A stretch of 64,000 nt of DNA from Streptococcus sciuri (GTDB lineage: Bacteria; Bacillota; Bacilli; Lactobacillales; Streptococcaceae). Where the stretch lies: positions 372,001 through 436,000 of the forward strand of contig NZ_JANUXX010000001.1 in NCBI RefSeq assembly GCF_024814375.1, read 5' to 3'. The notes under the pieces were generated by a model, which saw nothing but the letters and a program-made list of their open reading frames with translations, was not told the DNA's origin and searched no databases. Shown here one piece after another: positions 61,199-64,000 of the stretch. Position 1 is the first letter of the stretch. Each line of letters begins with the position of its first letter. A program made the translations under genes and the position numbers.

Positions 61199-61208
61199 AT
61201 ATTTGTGA

Positions 61209-61240
61209 CACACGATGACAGATCGTGTGCTTACTCCTTT
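61209..61240 (-). promoter_or_regulatory. pheT ribosome site and bridging hairpin
   Basis: AAAGGAG lies 35 nt before the pheT ATG. Between them CACACGAT-CTGTC-ATCGTGTG folds into a stable 8-bp hairpin (61209-61229), leaving only 14 unpaired nt between the site and the ATG. Confidence 0.6.
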
Positions 61241-61301
61241 CTTTTACTTTAAATAGCGCACAACAATACTCTTTAAAAATTAAAAAACTATACCTCTCGC
61301 T

Positions 61302-62342
61302 TTAAAATTGCTCTATAAAACGGATATCACCTTGGTAGAAACTACGGATATCATTGATACCATAGCGAAGCATAGCAATACGCTCTTGCCCCAAACCAAA
61401 GGCAAAACCAGAATATTCCTCAGAATCAAGTCCAGACATCTCAAGCACGCTTGGATGAACCATACCAGCACCAAGAATTTCTATCCAACCAGTTTGCTTG
61501 CAGACATTACAGCCACTACCACCACACTTAAAGCAAGAAACATCCACCTCAACAGATGGCTCTGTAAAAGGAAAGTAACTTGGGCGCAAACGAATTTGTC
61601 TCTCTGCACCAAACATTTTTTGAATAATCATCTCAAGCGTTCCCTTGAGGTCACCCATCGAAATGTTTTTGCCAACAACAAGTCCTTCAATCTGATGAAA
61701 CTGATGAGAATGTGTCGCATCATCTGTATCACGGCGAAACACACGCCCTGGTGAAATCATCTTCAAAGGTCCTTTTGAAAAGTTATGTTTGTCCATTGTA
61801 CGCGCCTGAACAGGCGAAGTATGCGTACGCATGAGAATTTCCTCTGTGATGTAGAAAGTATCCTGCATATCACGAGCGGGATGATCCTTAGGCAAATTCA
61901 TACGTTCAAAGTTGTAGTAATCTTTTTCAACTTCAAAACCATCCACCACTTGAAAGCCCATACCTAAGAATATGTCTTCAATCTCTTCGCTAATTTGTGT
62001 GAGAACATGCCGATGTCCAACTGTCATCTGACGTCCAGGCAAGGTTACGTCCAAACTCTCAGACTCTAATTTTTTAGCAATACATTCCATTTCAATTCGT
62101 TTGGCCTGCTCCTCAAAAGACTGTGTCAACACATCACGCACTTCATTGACTTGCTTTCCGATAATAGGGCGCATCTCATGCGATAAATCTTTCAGCCCCT
62201 TGAGAAGCTCTGTTAAAGAACCTTTTTTCCCTAAAATCTGGACACGAAGTTCTTGCAGTTCCTTTGCATTATCCTCACGCATTTCCTTGAGTTTTTTTTG
62301 CGTTGATATCCGTAGTTCTTCTAATTGTTCTTGTAAATCCAT
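61302..62342 (-). CDS. pheS: Phenylalanyl-tRNA synthetase, alpha chain
   Basis: 346 residues, class II synthetase. An N-terminal coiled coil for tRNA binding (1-85) is followed by the catalytic core: [29 protein letters not shown] (motif 2), [17 protein letters not shown], and motif 3 [18 protein letters not shown]. The active-site position in GFAFGLG is the normal Ala. GGAGG precedes the ATG. The gene is downstream of a T-box leader. Confidence 0.97.
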   Translation of the reverse strand: MDLQEQLEELRISTQKKLKEMREDNAKELQELRVQILGKKGSLTELLKGLKDLSHEMRPIIGKQVNEVRDVLTQSFEEQAKRIEMECIAKKLESESLDVTLPGRQMTVGHRHVLTQISEEIEDIFLGMGFQVVDGFEVEKDYYNFERMNLPKDHPARDMQDTFYITEEILMRTHTSPVQARTMDKHNFSKGPLKMISPGRVFRRDTDDATHSHQFHQIEGLVVGKNISMGDLKGTLEMIIQKMFGAERQIRLRPSYFPFTEPSVEVDVSCFKCGGSGCNVCKQTGWIEILGAGMVHPSVLEMSGLDSEEYSGFAFGLGQERIAMLRYGINDIRSFYQGDIRFIEQF

Positions 62343-62369
62343 ATTTCCTCCAATATCTTATAATAAAAG

Positions 62370-62565
62370 ACAGACAATAAAAAAATGCCAATGCTCCCCA
62401 TACGGAGCGTTGACACGCGGTACCATCCGTTTCCATCTGCTAAGCAGACCTTAATTGAGATCTTCTCATGAGTGAATTCACCTTGCTTTCTTTTAGCTAA
62501 CTTCCAGTCACGGTTAGCATTCCCTGACAAAATGCCACAAGGCTACTAGTCCCATCGATCACTAT
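62370..62565 (-). promoter_or_regulatory. T-box riboswitch of pheST
   Basis: The minus strand carries the T-box core ATGGTACCGCG (62416-62426), preceded by a long stem region and followed by a terminator with arms AACGCTCC / GGGGAGCATT and T7. A GAATTC at 62474-62479 offers TTC as Phe specifier codon, although the specifier loop was not folded. Uncharged tRNA-Phe would favour the antiterminator. Confidence 0.85.
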
Positions 62566-62611
62566 TTAATTTTCACCTATTTTACCAAAAACATCTCTTT
62601 ATTTCAAGTCT

Positions 62612-63466
62612 CTAGTCTATAAAAACCTCACCACTTGTATAATTGAAAGTTAAGCCAGACTGGACATTGGGAACAAAGACGTTAAACTCTAAACTGCCAT
62701 CAGATGATTTAGCTTCTAAATGAGTTCCTGAAGCTAGGAGGTTATCTCCATCATAGATGAGGGTCACTCGATAGCGCACACGTTTGTTCTCATCAAGAGC
62801 CTTACGAACGAGCGTCTCATAGTAGTTTTGACCTGTCGAGTGATTACTATTAGCCTGATTTGCCCAAGCGGCTTGTGTCGCAATGTTTTTGGGGTTGCTG
62901 GTTGAAGCGTTGTAGCCTCTCAAACCACCAATCAAGGCATAACCCAGCAAATGTCCTCTGTCAACAGCATGGTTGTAGGCACCTTTTAAATGATAGAGCT
63001 GATGCCATCCTGCTGGCTTCCAAGAAGTCGAATCATTTTCTGTCTCTTTACGACTCCTATATTGACGTGTATTTTTTGTCAAAAGAGCATTCGCAACAGT
63101 TGGAACAGTTTGGTCTTGAACTATTTTCGTTTTATTATCAGCATAAGGAACACTAGAAACTTTAACATTAAGAGTCGTCTTGTTATCATTGATGATAAAA
63201 GCACCCGCTCCATTCCATTGGATTGTTCCTTTTAACTGACTTTTGACAGATGACGTAAGGACAGACTCAGATAGACTTTGACTAGGTGTTTTTCCTATGA
63301 CTTCTGTCTGTTCTTTACTCGTCTGTATCGCCTTTGCCTCAAGGTTTGTCGTCATTTGATAGATAGGATTATCTGACAAATGACCTAAAATCAGGGCAAA
63401 CATCCCTAAAAAGAGAACAGCTAGAGAGTAAGAAGTTCGTCGTCTTATTGTTTTTTTCTTCACCAT
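62612..63466 (-). CDS. endA: DNA/RNA non-specific endonuclease, EndA type
   Basis: 284 residues. An N-terminal signal-anchor ([19 protein letters not shown]) follows a basic start, so the enzyme is membrane-bound or secreted. The nuclease signature [13 protein letters not shown] holds the catalytic His of DRGH, and the metal-binding Asn lies in [15 protein letters not shown]. EndA degrades one strand during DNA uptake in pneumococcus. The ATG at 63466 has AGGA 7 nt before it; a TTG 24 nt earlier overlaps epuA. Confidence 0.93.
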   Translation of the reverse strand: MVKKKTIRRRTSYSLAVLFLGMFALILGHLSDNPIYQMTTNLEAKAIQTSKEQTEVIGKTPSQSLSESVLTSSVKSQLKGTIQWNGAGAFIINDNKTTLNVKVSSVPYADNKTKIVQDQTVPTVANALLTKNTRQYRSRKETENDSTSWKPAGWHQLYHLKGAYNHAVDRGHLLGYALIGGLRGYNASTSNPKNIATQAAWANQANSNHSTGQNYYETLVRKALDENKRVRYRVTLIYDGDNLLASGTHLEAKSSDGSLEFNVFVPNVQSGLTFNYTSGEVFID

Positions 63467-63467
63467 A

Positions 63468-63656
63468 TCAGTTTCCTGTGAATTTTCCAATTAAGGTTTT
63501 CCATGTCTCCAACGAGAGGATAGCAAAGGGATTTTTCCCATCACCAATTATTCCATAGCCAATCACAAGACCCAATGCTAAAAAGAGTAAACAAAGAAGA
63601 GCAACCACCAACAGCAAACTAAATTGCTTAACAACATAACGCCAACCTGTATTCAT
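63468..63656 (-). CDS. epuA: EpuA-type small membrane protein (DNA-directed RNA polymerase subunit beta-like)
   Basis: 62 residues with one strong membrane helix ([26 protein letters not shown]) and the motif [19 protein letters not shown], the signature of the small protein encoded between murA and endA in streptococci. It is often labelled an RNA polymerase beta subunit by a database convention; there is no polymerase domain here. GAGG precedes the ATG, which overlaps the murA stop by 1 nt (TGATG). Confidence 0.85.
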   Translation of the reverse strand: MNTGWRYVVKQFSLLLVVALLCLLFLALGLVIGYGIIGDGKNPFAILSLETWKTLIGKFTGN

Positions 63657-64000
63657 CAATTTTCCTCACTTACACGACGAATTGTAGCACCTAGAGCTTG
63701 CAATTTTTCATGAATCTTGTAATAGCCACGATCTAGGTGATTAAGTTTGCCAACAGTAGTTACACCATCAGCCACAAGCCCAACTAAAATCAAAGCTGCA
63801 CTCGATCGTAAATCCGTTGATATGACAGTTGCTCCTTGTAAATGTTTACCTCCATGGATAACCGCAGTATCACGCATGATTTCAGATTGTAAACCCATAC
63901 GACGCATTTCCTCCAAGTGTTGGAAACGATTCTCAAAAACTGTCTCAATCATTGTAGATTCTCCAGAAACAACTGACATCAGTGCTGTAAACTGCGCTTG
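63656..64000 (-). CDS. murA: UDP-N-acetylglucosamine 1-carboxyvinyltransferase (C-terminal part, cut by window edge)
   Basis: The last ~114 codons are seen, reading QAQFTALMSVVSGESTMIETVFENRFQHLEEM... and ...LRSSAALILVGLVADGVTTVGKLNHLDRGYYKIHEKLQALGA, the C-terminal part of MurA. It transfers enolpyruvate from PEP to UDP-GlcNAc in wall synthesis and precedes murB in the pathway. It is followed by epuA and endA, a conserved streptococcal order. The active-site Cys lies outside the window. Confidence 0.95.
   Translation of the reverse strand, partial: QAQFTALMSVVSGESTMIETVFENRFQHLEEMRRMGLQSEIMRDTAVIHGGKHLQGATVISTDLRSSAALILVGLVADGVTTVGKLNHLDRGYYKIHEKLQALGATIRRVSEEN

Overview
The window is a low-GC Firmicute chromosome. 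Gene content and order point firmly to Streptococcus: murB-potABCD, murA-epuA-endA, rpiA-deoB-punA-clc-deoD-cpsY, ung near pyrC, a four-domain S1 protein, FbpA/PavA-type RqcH, and YueI- and DUF2969-type proteins. I lean towards the S. bovis/S. equinus group, but the species cannot be fixed from sequence reading alone. Most genes are on the minus strand. Only the 764-1318 membrane protein, cpsY, rqcH, plsY and yueI are on the plus strand.

Layout. 1-600: start of rimM, then tRNA-Glu and tRNA-Gln. 0.7-2.9 kb: a membrane protein and a ClC antiporter. 3-9.3 kb: pyrimidine operon pyrK-pyrD / pyrF-orf-pyrE-ung-pepE-like-pyrC, with PyrR attenuators before pyrK and again before pyrF. 9.3-12 kb: an unknown gene and an AT-rich HinfI-like restriction-modification pair. 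12.4-20.5 kb: cpsY/mtaR, a decayed IS3-family element, and the nucleoside salvage genes deoD, clc, punA, deoB and rpiA. 20.7-26.6 kb: a small membrane protein, esterase, RNase J2, and a TrpXYZ-type ABC transporter preceded by a Trp-codon leader peptide and mutually exclusive hairpins. 26.7-33.8 kb: rqcH, alsS-budA (acetoin), a TPR protein, an AI-2E family exporter and mutX. 33.9-38.9 kb: tRNA-Arg, rpsA, tRNA-Gln, tRNA-Tyr, DUF2969, ilvE and a pabB-pabC fusion. 39-47.4 kb: parC, a nonsense-interrupted fic, parE, a coiled-coil/membrane gene frameshifted by a 31-bp tandem duplication, a GIY-YIG protein and plsY. 47.7-54 kb: potDCBA, murB, eno. 54-57.4 kb: a yeiH relic, yueI, and a MarR-controlled GST/pirin cluster. 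58-64 kb: serB, pheT, pheS under a T-box, endA, epuA and the end of murA.

The most interesting signals are regulatory. They are (1) the Trp leader/attenuator of the ABC transporter, (2) three plus-strand genes (cpsY, plsY, yueI) whose ATG lies exactly 6 nt after a -10 box, so their mRNAs are probably leaderless, and (3) three genes (pheT, rqcH, murB) whose Shine-Dalgarno is separated from the start codon by a hairpin. Relics and damaged genes (IS3 element, yeiH, fic, coiled-coil gene, orphan at 18.3 kb) mark the sites of genome turnover. No CRISPR array, prophage or intact insertion sequence was seen.
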